Origin: Symbiodinium natans
Taxonomy: Eukaryota > Sar > Dinophyceae > Suessiales > Symbiodiniaceae
DNA: 40,000 nt
Assembly: GCA_905221605.1 (NCBI GenBank)
Contig: CAJNDS010000245.1
Coordinates: forward strand, 131,870 to 171,869
Reading direction: 5' to 3'
The notes under the pieces are model-generated. The model made no database searches, was not told where the DNA came from, and saw only the letters and a program-made list of their open reading frames with translations. Shown here piece by piece: positions 1 to 12,700 of this stretch. Position 1 is the first letter of the stretch, and each line of letters begins with the position of its first letter. The position numbers were made by a program, and so were the translations under genes.

Positions 1-311
1 CAGCATCAAATTTCCTTGACCAAATTAGACATAATTCGCCCAACACTTACTGTGACATGCGTGTCGTGTTCGGGTCATGGTTTCTCTCGCCGTGAGATTT
101 GTTGGATCATGTCTCGTTGCATTGAGATCCTCAAGCACAGCTTCAGGGCCCCATAAGTTCGAAGCATGCCTATCCGCACCCTTATCCCGTTTTCAATTGA
201 GTTCGACCCCAAGCTGGCGAACCTAGATCTTTTGTCTCAACAGGTTTCATTCATTCGCAAGTACCCGAAGAGCTATGATATTCGTTCTTTTGACCTTGAG
301 ACTGCCGTCAG

Positions 312-366
312 GATGTCGGAAGTTGGCAACCAGCTCTGGCTCTCCTCTCCACGATGATGGCAGAAG
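312..366 (+). CDS. PPR exon, helix B
   Basis: The acceptor is CCGTCAG and the donor is GTAAGG at 367. The peptide is DVGSWQPALALLSTMMAE plus one base, and the next exon at 973 completes that codon as Gly. W-x2-A-L-x-L-L-x2-M is a textbook PPR helix B. The overlapping longer ORF 166-357 in another frame is probably chance. Confidence 0.72.
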
Positions 367-730
367 GTAAGGGTTTGGGTTTTGGGTTTTCGGGGGTGTT
401 GTGCAGGATTCAACTGTCAGGAGTTGGGGAGGTTCGGGGTTTGGGGTTTAGGATTTCCTGGGTTTTCGGGTGTTCATGGGAACTGGAAAGAGCCTCGAAG
501 GATGACTCGAAGTGTTCGCAGAATGCCCAAGATCCGAAACCTGAACGTTCAACCCGACTGCCTCCGCATTCTCTCAAGCTGATGGAAAACGCTGTTGAAG
601 CGCGCGCCAAGGCTTAAGCGCCAGGACTTCGTGACCCTAGAGCCTGCAGACCTTGAACCCTAAACCCTACACGCCCAAAACTGACGCCCCGTTCCTGCAC
701 AGAGAGAGAGAGAGAGAGAGATTCCTGCAC

Positions 731-767
<37 letters not shown>

Positions 768-3700
768 TTCGTGCGCGGGGGGGGGGGGGGGGCCTTTTCG
801 GGGTTCCCTTCATGCCCAGCAGAAGAAGAAGAAGAAGAAGAAGAAGAAGAAGAAGAAGAAGAAGAAGAAGAAGAAGAAGCAGAAGAAGAAGAAGAAGAAG
901 AAGAAGAGAGAGAGCCACGAAATGCCCTGCTTGTACAGAGCCCACACATCCCAAACCCCAACCGAGCCGAAGGTGTCCGCCCAGACGTGCTGGCCGTCAA
1001 TACCGCCATGGCGGCCTGTGCCGAGCAGGGCTGCTGGGAGGTTGTGGCTTGCCGATGAACACGGGCTTCCTGGAGTTTTATCAAGGGTTCAAGAAGGAAC
1101 CTATAGGGATCAGGGCCCTTTTCACCTTAGGTCGTTGATTTCGTCTCTGGGCTGCAGAATCACAGCGATTCTGTTTTTGGCCCGCGCGGGTACCTGCTGG
1201 ACCCTGATGCCTCGGAAGGAAGGAAGGAAGGTCTAAGGACCTAGGGGTCTAGGAGGTTTGGTACTGTGTATACTTCGGGATGAGCTGATCTGACTTGTTT
1301 TGTTGACTACGCAGGGTGCTGAGTAAACTTTCTGGGGGCTTAAGCCCTTTGAAAATCCCAGAGGCTACCGTTTGCCCAATGGAAATCTCAGCCAGCAAGC
1401 GACTGTAGCGCATTAAGGCTTTTCGCTCGGAAGGATGATTTCACAAGCTGCGCGGAAGCTCAAAACGTTGGGCCTAAGCCCCAAAGCCGGGATACCCCCA
1501 GCACCCCCAGTGGTGCCCTTTCTTCCCTTTGCAAAAGGGCTTGTAGGTTCCCTTAGATGATAGGCCCTGTTTGCCAAAAAACGGGCGCCCTTTTGAGCGA
1601 GGTTGCTGGGGGACACCTAGACCCCCCAAACCTGCAAAGCCCGGAAGCCCTGGTTGGCCCTGAAGCCGTGGCTGGTCTGGGGTGTTCAAAGACTTCGCTC
1701 CACTAGGCCCTACACTTCTTCATTACTCTTGTTGTTATGTTTTTTTATATTATTTTATTATTTTATTTTTGGGGGGTGGGAGGGTGGGGTGGGATTTGGA
1801 CGCTACCCTACACCTTATGAACCCTAAATAACTAAAGAACCCTAAGCCCTGGCAGGAATTGAGGGGGATTCTGGGCTTGTTTCTGCCAAGGCCGTGGGCC
1901 TTTTGGCGCTCATGCGCTCTGAGCTGTTGACCCCGCCCGGAGCCAATCTTCAGAGGGGTTCAGGGCTTTTGGTTTGGATGTTCCCCCGTATACTAGCAGT
2001 CCTGAATAGGGATGGTAATCGGGGGTACTAAATTCCGTATTGAGGACTGTTAGTGTAAGAGGAACATCCCAAGTTTTGGTTCTAGATCTAGAGATTTAGG
2101 GTTCAGGGTATAGGTGAGGGTTTTTGCAATGCCCAGTGCCCAGTAGTACCCGAACGCCTTTGAGGATTAGGGCCCAGCTTTTAGAAAAGTCCATGAAAAC
2201 AAAAAGCTCAGGTAGGCACCCCTTTTCATTCTTCGGAAACTGGGGCTTGGGGGTTCAAGAGAACCTGAGCCCTGGAAAGCCCTTTAGCCCTAGGGCTTAA
2301 GGTTTGCGAAGCCTTTTTCTAGCACCGGGAAATCCCTCCAACCCCTCTCTGGAACCCTCTAGGGCTCTGGGGTTCTCAGGGGAGCCCGAAACGCGAGTGG
2401 CGGTTGAGGGTGGGGAGGGCGGGGAGGATGCCGGAGAGGGAGCTAGCTATGCCCTACATGTAGAAGCCACCAAGCCCAAGCCCCCAAAGCTCCTAGGGTA
2501 GACAAAGTAGAGCCTCTGAAGGATCCAATGCTGAAAGCTGCAGAACATGTCCACGAGCCCAGAGGTCCACCGCCTCGGCGAACGTGGTCATGAAGACCTG
2601 CGGCCGAGGGCCCAACACCAGCTGTCATCTTGCAAAGAAGTGCAGCTCAGGGGTTTAGGTTGGGATGTTCCCCCCCTTCAATGCGAACTGTCCTTTATAG
2701 GGAATTTGAGTGCCCCCTATTGTTATCCCTATTAAGGGCTGTTAGTATAAGGGGGAACATCCCAAGGCTCTGGCTTGGTCTATGCGGACTTTGTTGTTGC
2801 TCGGGTCTGGCGGTCGCATTTGGACTAGAATTTGTTTTTGCCGAGTCTAGGTGTTTTTGCTTGTCGCGGCGTAGATAGAGGCGCCGTATACGGGATTTGT
2901 ACAATGAGCTTAGGGCTTCCGGGTGCATGGCTGCATGTGTTTGTTGAGAAACCTCTGGCCCTAAATTGTATGAAAGAGCGGCGTGCAAGTTGTGGACCTC
3001 AGTGATATAATCTGGTATTTGCAGGCACGCGAACAACCCAACACCAAACCCAAAGCCCTGAAGCCTCGGTAAACCTTAGGTGCAAAAGCCTCAAACCCAA
3101 ACCCAGGGCTAAGGCTGAGCTGGGTCGATTGGAGGTTTTTGGGGGACAGTCGAAGAGCCTCCGTTTGTCGCAGAGACCCGAAACCTCGAGAGGTACGATC
3201 ATTATTATGTTTTTTGTTCTACGCGTTTGTTGGAGGGTGAGCACGTCCTTGGAATGCCTTGGGCCTTGACTTCTGGGGCTTAGGTGCTCTAAACCCCAAA
3301 CCCTAAACCCCAAACCCACACTAAACCCGATGCCCTAAAATAATCGAGCCGAACACTGTGAACCCTTACCTCTGAAGCCCTCCCACGTCCTGAAGGCCAG
3401 TGTGCAGCTTGGCCAGTTGTGTGGGCGGCCTCAGATTCGGCTGGGCAGGGTTTGGGGTTGCAGGTTCCGGGTGTGTGGGTTTTTGGTTATGTTTTTTAGG
3501 TTTTCTGGGGTTTTGGACCCTGTGATACCCGAGACCCCAGCATGGGGGGCGTCCAGCTTTAGGTGTAGGACGTGAGCCAAAGCTTCGAAGCCCCAAGCCC
3601 ATAAGACCCCAAACCATGCCACAGCATGATCGCAACCTCTTTGCCGGATTGAAGTCTTCTTCAGAAGGCTCCACCGGCTACTTTTTCCCCATAGTTGCGC

Positions 3701-6700
3701 CGCAGTTCAGGTTCCAACTCTTTTTGTGATTTTTATTTGGTGAGGGGTGGGGTCAGTGGTCTATCAGAACCCTTTATAAATCTTTTGGCCAGGGCACTGG
3801 GCGTCCCAACCCGAACGCAACGCAAGAAGCCGGTAAAACCGGGCAGCAGGTTGCTGCTGATGGGCGCCTTGCAGGCAGGCCTGGGCGAGGGCCGAGACGC
3901 TGCCGGGCAGCCCAGGGACTACGACCGGTTGAGGGTTTGGGGTTTGGGCCGTTTGGGGTTTAGGGTTTAGGGTTAAGGGGGGGCACATTCTCCTTATGAG
4001 CTTGAATGGTTGGGGGGCTTGGCAATGTAGGGTCTGTAGGTCGATGGCTTCGGGAGGGGGTCGTCGAAGCCCGAAGTTCGAGCATGGGCTATAGGCCCTC
4101 ATGGTTTAGGGTTGAGGGCTTCTGGGCTTGTGTGTACGTTTTCGGCCTCTCATGGTTTAGGGTCTAGCGATTCTGGGCATGTGTGTACGCTTTTGGGGGG
4201 CGATTTTGGGCTCTTGCCTGTTTACGAGCTCACATAGTTGTTTGATTTGTTGGGGGTGGTGCCGTGATGTTCTGTGCGGCTCTTCTTGCGTTTTGCACAT
4301 CATGTCTAGGAGGTGTATGAAGGCGATGATTCCCCGGATTCTGCTTGCAGAGTCCTGGAATGGTGCCAGAACCCACGATGAAAAGCAACCTCCAACACTC
4401 CACTCGCAACCCCCCCACCCAGGATGGGCTATTAGGCCTTATAATCCCCATGATCAACCCTATAAAGGGGCCTCTTTCAGGGTTTTTTGGGTACAATAGC
4501 CCATCCTGGACTAGGAAGCCATTGGTTGCTTGAGATCCTGAACCCTGGAGCCCACATGACCAGGAGTGTTTGAAGGTTGAGGTTTCAAGTTGGGATGTTC
4601 CCCCTTAGATAAACAGTCCTTAATAGGGATTGTTGGAACCGCGATGAAAATCCCTACCCAGGACTGCTAGTATAAGGGGCGAACATCCCAAACTATAGGT
4701 GTCGGCCTTGGGGGCTTTCGGGCACTTTGCGCGTTTTCAGAAGCGTCCCCATTACGAGCAGACTCATCAGGACGGGCTCTTATTCCCCATAACCCCTTAA
4801 AAAGGCCCTTTTAAGGGCTGATAATGGGGATTGTACCCTACAACCCCTTAAAGAGGTCCTTTATTGGGGTTGATTGTGGGGATTATGGGGCCTAGCCCAT
4901 CCTGGCATCAAGAGACTCTTGGCATGAGGTTTCCTACGGCACAGCCCTGACGGCATACGGCCGAGCTCGCAGGCAGCTGGCAGGGGCCTCTCTTGACTAT
5001 CATAGGTTTAGGGTTTATAGGATTGTTGGGGTTTAGGGTTTAGGGTTGTGAGCTGCGAAGTGCTTGCAGGTTTTCGAGCACATGTTGTTCGATTCCTTGG
5101 TTTCGTTAGATTGCAGAAGTGGCAAGCCACGCCTCCATGGGACAAATCCGTTTTGCACTGCTAGCCCTTAACTGGAGACGCCCCAAAGCAGCGACATTTG
5201 GAACAAGGCTCAGGCCCCAGGAAGGATGACATATTGCATACAGGGTTCTGCATGCGGCTGTAGCTTGCTTGGGTAAACATGGTAGAGCATGATCACTCCT
5301 TGCAGGAGCGACCTGATCTCGGAGTTGCTGGACGAAGTTGAGTCTCTCTGGCATGTCAGAGTCTGCATCAGGCTGTCATTCCAAGCAATCTGACATGCAC
5401 GTCAACACCCCCCGTTTGGTCTGAAGGGAAGTTTCTCGCCGCCCGCACACGGAGTTGCAAACTTAGTGCCGCCGTGAAGAAAATTTTGGATCAATCCGGT
5501 TGCCAGTTGTACAGCTTAGAATCGGCAGCCTGCACGCAATGCCAGCTCTTGAGTATCACGAGGACCCGCGGGTACTCCTCGCCGCTGAGAGGAAATTGGC
5601 CCTTATTGCGGACCTCGAGCGCCCCATCTCGAAGGAGTCGCCCTTGGCGGTGGCTTTGTTGAACCCCCGGCCGTCACCGCCAGGTCCTCTGAGTGCGCCG
5701 GGAAAGCCCGCGGCCGTCAAGCTCGCCAAGCCGCTGTCGCCTCGCAGCAAGGAGGCGCTGCGAAGGGCCTACTGGCAGCACGTGGCAGCACCGGTGCCCC
5801 GGCTCGTTGGTGGGCGTGGCGAGCAGATCTCAGGAGACGGCATCACGACAGTGATCCATGGACGGGCCTGGGTGGTCCCCCAGCTGCTAAGCAGCGAAGA
5901 GTGTGGAGACCTCATCCGCTTGGGTGAGGAGTTTGGCTTGGAGCCTCCGAGAACAGCCGCAGGAGTCACGGGCCTTCGCACCAGCAAGCGCACTGCCGAC
6001 TACTGCAACCCCGAGCTTGCAGGACGCATAGCGCATCGCCTTCCAGAGGCTTTATTGGAGCTTCTTGAGGAGACGAAGCCCCATACCTGCGTCCGCGGCA
6101 TCCACCCCAACTGGCGACTGGCTCGCTATGACGTCGGGGAGTACTTCGCTGCCCACTACGACCAGGCAGACTTCCTGACCGTGAAGGCAGGTGAAGGCAA
6201 GGAGCGGTATGACTCGAGCCACACGCTGCTCATCTCCTTGTCCAAGAGGTCCGAGCTCGAGGGGGGAGCTACACGACTCTGGCCCTCCGGTAGCTATGAC
6301 GACACGGCCGTGGACGTGGAGCTGCCCCAAGGCTGTGCTCTGGTATTCGAACACCGGCTGCTCCACGCAGGGCTCGCCATCCAGTCGGGTGCCAAGCATA
6401 TTGCCCAGGTCGGAGTTCTCAGAGGCATGCCAGAGAGAGTCGGCAACGCACCCTCCACCTTTCGCTTCGGGCCGGGGCTTGCCACCTTCTAATGCCCGGA
6501 GAGTCTCTTCTTAGTATGTGGTCGGACGACAATGTTTGTGTCAAGCCACCACAGAATTGATGAGACGAGATTTACAGCATCCCGCAGCGAAAGGCGGGTT
6601 GCAAAAGAGCGCCTCGTTTGCCCTTTGCCCGCTGTTGCTGTGATGGCCTAAGATGGCCTAAGCCTGTGTCGGTGTGGGCAAAGGAATCGCAAAACGACTC

Positions 6701-9700
6701 CCGGCCTGGACTTCATACCCAAGGGCCCTCTCAAAGCAAACAAGCCTCTCTAGCATGATCGCACCTGCCCTGAGAAAGGAAATCCTGACCAGATCAGCTT
6801 TCTGAAGAACCGAGAAAGAAGTCGAAGACCCAAACCCTTACACCCGAAACCCGATAAAGCTGTAGTCTAATATCAAGCCCGAAACCCCACCAGCCCTTAA
6901 GCCACAATCCACCCTAAAGCCTAAACCCTAAACCCTGGGCCAGGCGCCTTGACGTGCGCCTTACGGAGGTCTCCTTCACGGCGGCCCTGGCGGTGAGCCC
7001 GCTTAGTTGAATGCAGCGCTCCTTCGGGGTTGAGGGTTTAAATTAGAGGGAGTAAATGAAGAACAAGCCGTTGCGTTATTATCAACGTTCTATAAGGGGA
7101 GTGCCGGGGTTTTTGGGTTTTGGTTTCACTTGGGGTTTGAGGTCTGGACTTTGCTTCCCTTCGGCTTTAGGGTTCAGAGATTTGGGGTGTTTGGGATATT
7201 GGGGTTGAGGAGCTTCGGGGGGAGGGGGGGGAGAACCCGCAAGGTCGCTTCGTGGATGCACGTGCTGCAGCTACTAGCTCGCATGAGCAGGCGCGAGAGG
7301 GTACCCTCCCAAAGCGCTTCCGGACATGCATCAGGCTCTTTGGCGGTTCAGATCTGCCGCGGGGCCTGCATGCACACTCCCTTGGGGCAGGCAAAACAGT
7401 GCTCTAGATGTCCCCCCCAAAACAGCCCTGAACTGCGCCCTAGGCCTTATACAGCACTCATCTCGAAACCCTGCAAGCCGTACTTGGGCCGAAGACCCTT
7501 TAGGTGAAGCCTTCGCCTCTGACACTGACACCCCCGAAATCCTCGTTTTCCGTACCATTGGGGCCTCTGCTGAAGTTTTGTGCCCCCTCGCCGGACCCTC
7601 GCAACCTCAACCCAAAGAGCCTTACCGGTAGGGTGGTACCTTTGTCATGCCCTTTTTGAGGGCTTATCGGTTCCCTCCCCTATATACTAGGTAGGTCTTG
7701 GGATATCTTAACTTTTTCCTGTTGTTGGGAGGACACTATTCAGAGGTGAGAAGGTTTCCGATACCCGCACTCCACAGACAAGTGCACCCTGGCTATTCCT
7801 AGGACTCAAAGGCCACACAATTCCGCAGCTATAGGGATTCCAACCCATTAACTTACCGGGGAGGACCCTGCACCCTAAACTTACAGACCCTTAAAGGGAA
7901 TACATTAGGGCACCCCATTCCCCCATTCCCTACGAACCGACAGTGAGTAAACGCCGGTTTTGAGCAGGCAGGCTCTCCAGCCTGGCGCGCAGCATCTCAC
8001 TGCGGCCATGTTCTCTTGCATCGAAGGCCGGCGGGAGGGGTTCTAGGATTGCTGGTGTGGGGCTTTGGGGTTTTGAGGGTTTGGGGGGGCATGGGCCGTG
8101 GAGGGCTCTTAAGATACAGGGGTCTTCTGGTGCTTGGGCACGTGAGGATGTCAGGCTTGGCCCTTGACAGGGTCGAGGGCGTTTTTTGATCAGACCATGA
8201 GAAACTCTAAGCCCGACCGAAGCTCCGGTGGGCTGGAGGTTCAGGCGTTTAGGGCTTTAGGGGTTTCGGGCTTGCAAGGTTTGGAGTTTTGCAGTCTAAG
8301 GGTGATGGGGCCCGCGAGTCCGAGAAGAACGACTTTGGCAGTGCTGATGAAGCTGTAGACTTGGGCGGATTCAAGAACAAGGCTTGATTCAAGTCTGTAT
8401 CCAAAGCGCATGGATACATTCAGACCTCAAGTCCTACATGACTCCCTTAAACCCCACGGTGCAGAGTCTGCAGATGGGGCGTGGCGCCGGGCGATTCGAC
8501 TGGCGGAGAACGGAGCTCTGCAACAGAATGTGGGGGGCTCAGGGTCTGGGTGTAGGGCTTGCACGGCAATGTTCCGCAGTCCACACGGTGGCGCAGGTCT
8601 GCAAGTTTCCATGTCAGCAGGCAGGGTACTCTTTAGGCACATCGTTTCAGCTGCAGGGTCTGCAGCTCATCTTCATATTGGGGGGTTGTGGCCTTCCATT
8701 CGCTCCTCCTGGGATGCGGCCATCACGTCAACAGCGTTAGCGAGCTGACGCCTCGATGAGGACCAACCTGCTTTGTGGTGCTTCATGGACTGTTGTGGAG
8801 CTGGTTGTAGCTGCAGCTACCGAGTACGAACAGATGATGCTGTCGGAAGCATGGAGTTTTTCTCGGAGGTCAGCATCAGCGAGGCCCGGAGGCCTTCTGG
8901 CATCCTTAGTCGTAGCTCATGGCTGCCGGGAAAATCACACATGATTCCGGGCGCAGCCCGACAATTCAGAGCTACCCTCGGAAGCCCAAACAGCTTGTCA
9001 CGACCCCGACACTCAGTCTTCCGCTTCTCTGAGTGCTGGGGGGAGTCCTGGTTGACGCTGAGAAAGGTGGCCAATTGTCTTACTAACTGTCGCCTTGTAT
9101 ATATGTTGCTCGGCAACAACCTGTTCTTGAAGACGCGCCCATGCTGCATCGATCAGCAGGCTTCTGCCATCAGCTCTGGTAATGCTGCTGTCGCCATCTC
9201 CATGCTGCCAAGGATGTTGACCTGAGAATTGAGACAGCTCGTAAACCTGAGCCCCTCAACCCTAAACCCCGATTTGCACCTTAGAGCTTCGGGTAAGCGA
9301 TCTCCCATTGCCAAGTCCTTCGCCCTCGCCGCTCTTCTGCAAGCCTCCCGCGCGGGCCGGCAATGGGTCGGGCGCCCAGAAGGCTTGGCTGGAATGTGGT
9401 TCCTGAAGTACCCCAACCCCAAGAATCCTCAGTGGAGGGCTTAAGATCCAAAATTGTTGAACCCTCCACCCTAACGTTCGAGAGACAAGCCCAAGCCCTT
9501 AGCTCGTTGGGAGTTTGGGGTTTGAAAGCAAAGCAGGACAGGTAGGACGATCCCATTCTGCCGTACTCGGATAGCACCATGTTCAAAACTTAAACAGACT
9601 GAGCCTACTAAGCGCCTAGCCCTAGTCATTGCTAAAGGTTGTTGGTGGGTGAGGACAGGCCCTTACATCTAGGACCCTCAGCCCTTAGCCCTCGCACCAA

Positions 9701-12700
9701 GAAAATCCATAGCCTGCGCCCCGTTCAAGGGTTCAAGGGCTTCCAGCCAGCTGTGGATGTCACTGCAAAAGCCTAAAGCCCTGAGTCCTTGCAACTCTTG
9801 AGAACCTCAAAACCCTGCACTCCAACTGCTTCGAGCTGGGGATCTGGGTCAGAAGGATCTTCAGTCGGCAACGGGTCTCTGGTGCAAAGACAAATAATTC
9901 AAATAATGTACATGTGATCATGTGCCTTGTTGTTCGAGGCCTGTTTGGGACCCTACATCATGAGGCTTTTCTTGTTCTGTCTACTGTTCGAAGCCGTTGG
10001 CTGCACACATAGCACACATGTCATGTAGCCACAAACCCCGCAGACGTGACCCTTCGCTTCTGTAGGCCAGCACGCTGGACCTTCTCCGGGATTCCGGGAT
10101 CGAACCCAACACCGTGACCGTCACTGCCGCGCCCTCAGTTCTTGCACCCGATTCACATGCTGGACTTTTAGGCTTGCCTGGGCGGTGTATGCATGCTTGT
10201 CTTTCTTGAATGTGCTGGGTTGCATGGTTTTGCAATGTTTTTATTAGCACCCTCTCTCTCTCTCTCGCTCTCCCTCCCTCTCTGTGTATGCACACTGTAC
10301 GTGTGGGATGTCTCTGCGCACGCGTGCTCGTAAGAATTCAAAACTGTACGTATGGCTGGGTCACTGACAATGGACCGACGGAATTTGAACAGCAGACGAC
10401 ATGGTTTCATCTTGTGATCGGAGCCCAAGAACACCACCCGTTTGCTTCTCTACGTCTTGCTTTGTGCAAATGATTTGCTGGACCATCGTGTAATTACCAT
10501 CTTTGCCTGGGCACTGCAGGCCTTGGAAGTTTCATGTCAATATGTCCTGAGGCAGTTCCGTGTCATACTCGCCAAGCTCTGGGGTGCTTATCTGTGGGGC
10601 GCAACCTGCTGCAACACTGTGTGCCAACGGAATGTCTTGCCACGCCGCAGCAAGCGTGCTGAGTGTCTGCGTGGACATTGTCGGACTTGTGAACCTTTGC
10701 CTGCGCCTCCCTAAGCCCTAAACCCTAAACCCGAAGCCCTAAACCCTAAACCCCAAACCGGCCCCAAATCTTCCTGGCATTTTTCGTGGGGCCCAGGAAG
10801 CAGCTCGCGCTTTCGACTCTCACTCTTGGCCGTGGCTTGCCGAAATTTCTCCAGGCGTCGCGAAGGCTTAGGGCTTGGTGGCTTGAATGTAACTACGCAA
10901 AGGGTACTTACACGCAAGTACGGCACCTGGGTTTGGACGTCTGACTGGTTAGCTCGGTATTGACCCAATGAAAATTTGCCTTCAAGGAAGTCATATGACG
11001 TGTCCTTAGGTTGCGCCGCATGTATCATTTGGGTTTTGAAATTTTGGAGCCTCGGGTGCTTGACGAGGCGAATGCTCTTACGGAGGAATGGAGGTTGAGC
11101 ATTGCAAACAGGGACGGTCGACAAGTGACCTGGAGCACAGAGGGCGTCGTTACGGATGTCCCAGCAGACCCTCTGGGCGACCGGGCTCAGAACACCGCTG
11201 AAGCCGAGCTCCAGCAGAACTGCCCTGAGGCATCCTGGCTTTTTGCACCTGGACACCGGGTGACCATGTGTCGCTCATGCGATATTGTTTAAGCTACAGG
11301 TTGGTGGTCTCTTTCATGGGGGTTTCTGTTTGAAAAGGTGTAGATATAGGGATCCTTATTCTGGTATGTAGGGGCTATATTGGCTAGTCTAGATAAAGAC
11401 AAGAGATCACCAGGCTGTATAAGATATTGTGCTTGTAAGGACTTGGAGGCTGGCCATAACCATAGCGATGACGACAGCTAGGACAAAAAAGCTCAGAAGC
11501 AAATCCGCTGAGGAATGCCTTGTGAAACGTCGATTCCGAGGTTTTCCATTTCGCTGATCTCTGCAGCGCGCTCACAGGGGATTCAAGCAAACGAGGTGCG
11601 GGGCCGAGCCTTTTTCACCCCTATAAGAGCTTGCATGCTGGCTTAAGCACGAGAGCCACGTTTCGTTGCTGCGTGTAGAGCCTTGCGCTTGGTGGGTCTT
11701 GGACATGTCCCCGAGCTATGCAGACCTCAGAGGGCCGTAGAAGCAGGGGGGGGGGCTTCCTCCTGCCCCCTTGAACCCATGAGTTCCCAGCAAAGCCCGC
11801 TGAGCAGAGGCTGGGCACAACATCGTGGCTCGCACACTTTCCTTTGCAGGACTTTCTGCGCGTTTTTGATCACGAGTCGGCAGGGCGGCTGAAACTCAGG
11901 TATGAAAGCTTCATGCATTCTGGGATGGTTGGCCGCTCTATTGCGCAGGGCACTGTTGCAGTCCCGACTGTTGGTAAAACTCACACGGTGCACCCGGCGA
12001 ACCCCAAGTGCATCACCCTCGGCCCCTGGTTCGTGCTATTTTTTAATCCTCTGCAAACAGCAAACCTAAACCCTCAACCCTAAACCTTAAGCCCGAAACC
12101 TTAAACCCTAAACCTTAAACCCTAAAACCGTGCCCAAGCCAGGACTTTGGCAACACGGCCTCAGCTTGGCCGCCGCCGCTGGCTCTTGGGACCAGTGCCC
12201 GGGCCGCATCTTTGCAAGGGCTTGGTGATTTAGGGGTTTAGGGTTTATAGGGTTTAGGGTTGTAGGGTGTGTAGAACATGCAAGTAGCAGGCTTCATTTT
12301 AGGGGGCAAGGGGGAGGATTTGTTGCGGTTTTGGAAGGTTGCTGAGGGTTTATGCAGTAGACCCTTAAGCAGCCCCTTACATGGTTCTCCAAGTTCTGGA
12401 ACTTTTTTTGGCACCCTTGACTGGACTGTATTACAGCCTTGAGTCGCAAGAGCAACAGCTCCAAGCCACTTGTGCCTTTGAAGCCATGGACATCCCAGAA
12501 GAAGCTAGAACCTGCGAAGCTCGAGCCCTAAGCCCTAAACACTATATAGCGGTTTAGGTTTTAGGTTTTAGGTTTTAGGTTTTAGGGTTTAGGGTTTAGG
12601 GTTTAGGGTTTAGGGTTTAGGGTTTAAGGTTTAGGGTTTAGGGTTTAGGGTTTAGGGTTTAGGATGCCCTGCGAGGTCCCTTGCACTCTTGTCGGCCGCC

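Larger units (their letters stand above)
5040..6830. other. Block free of telomere-like repeats carrying an intronless gene
   Basis: The flanks are full of TTTAGGG or CCCTAAA variants (to about 5045, and again from about 6835), but nothing of the kind occurs between. The block holds the dioxygenase gene, about 450 bases of unique upstream sequence and about 330 bases of unique downstream sequence. I saw no poly(A) tract and no clear target-site duplication at the edges. It lies between PPR exons 3850 and 6944, so it appears to be an insertion in an intron. Confidence 0.6.

Noticed and set aside
166-357. 63-residue ORF at the window start
   Set aside because: The PPR exon 312-366 uses a different frame of the same bases with better splice and repeat support.
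614-1138. Long ORFs on both strands (poly-Ser, poly-Arg, poly-Glu, poly-Leu)
   Set aside because: They run through GA and GAA microsatellites and have no sequence outside the repeat that resembles a protein, apart from the PPR exon at 973-1040.
11850-11899. EF-hand calcium-binding exon
   Set aside because: FDHESAGRLKL recalls an EF loop, but positions 3 and 5 are poor ligands and no partner EF-hand exon is near; kept only as an exon of uncertain family.
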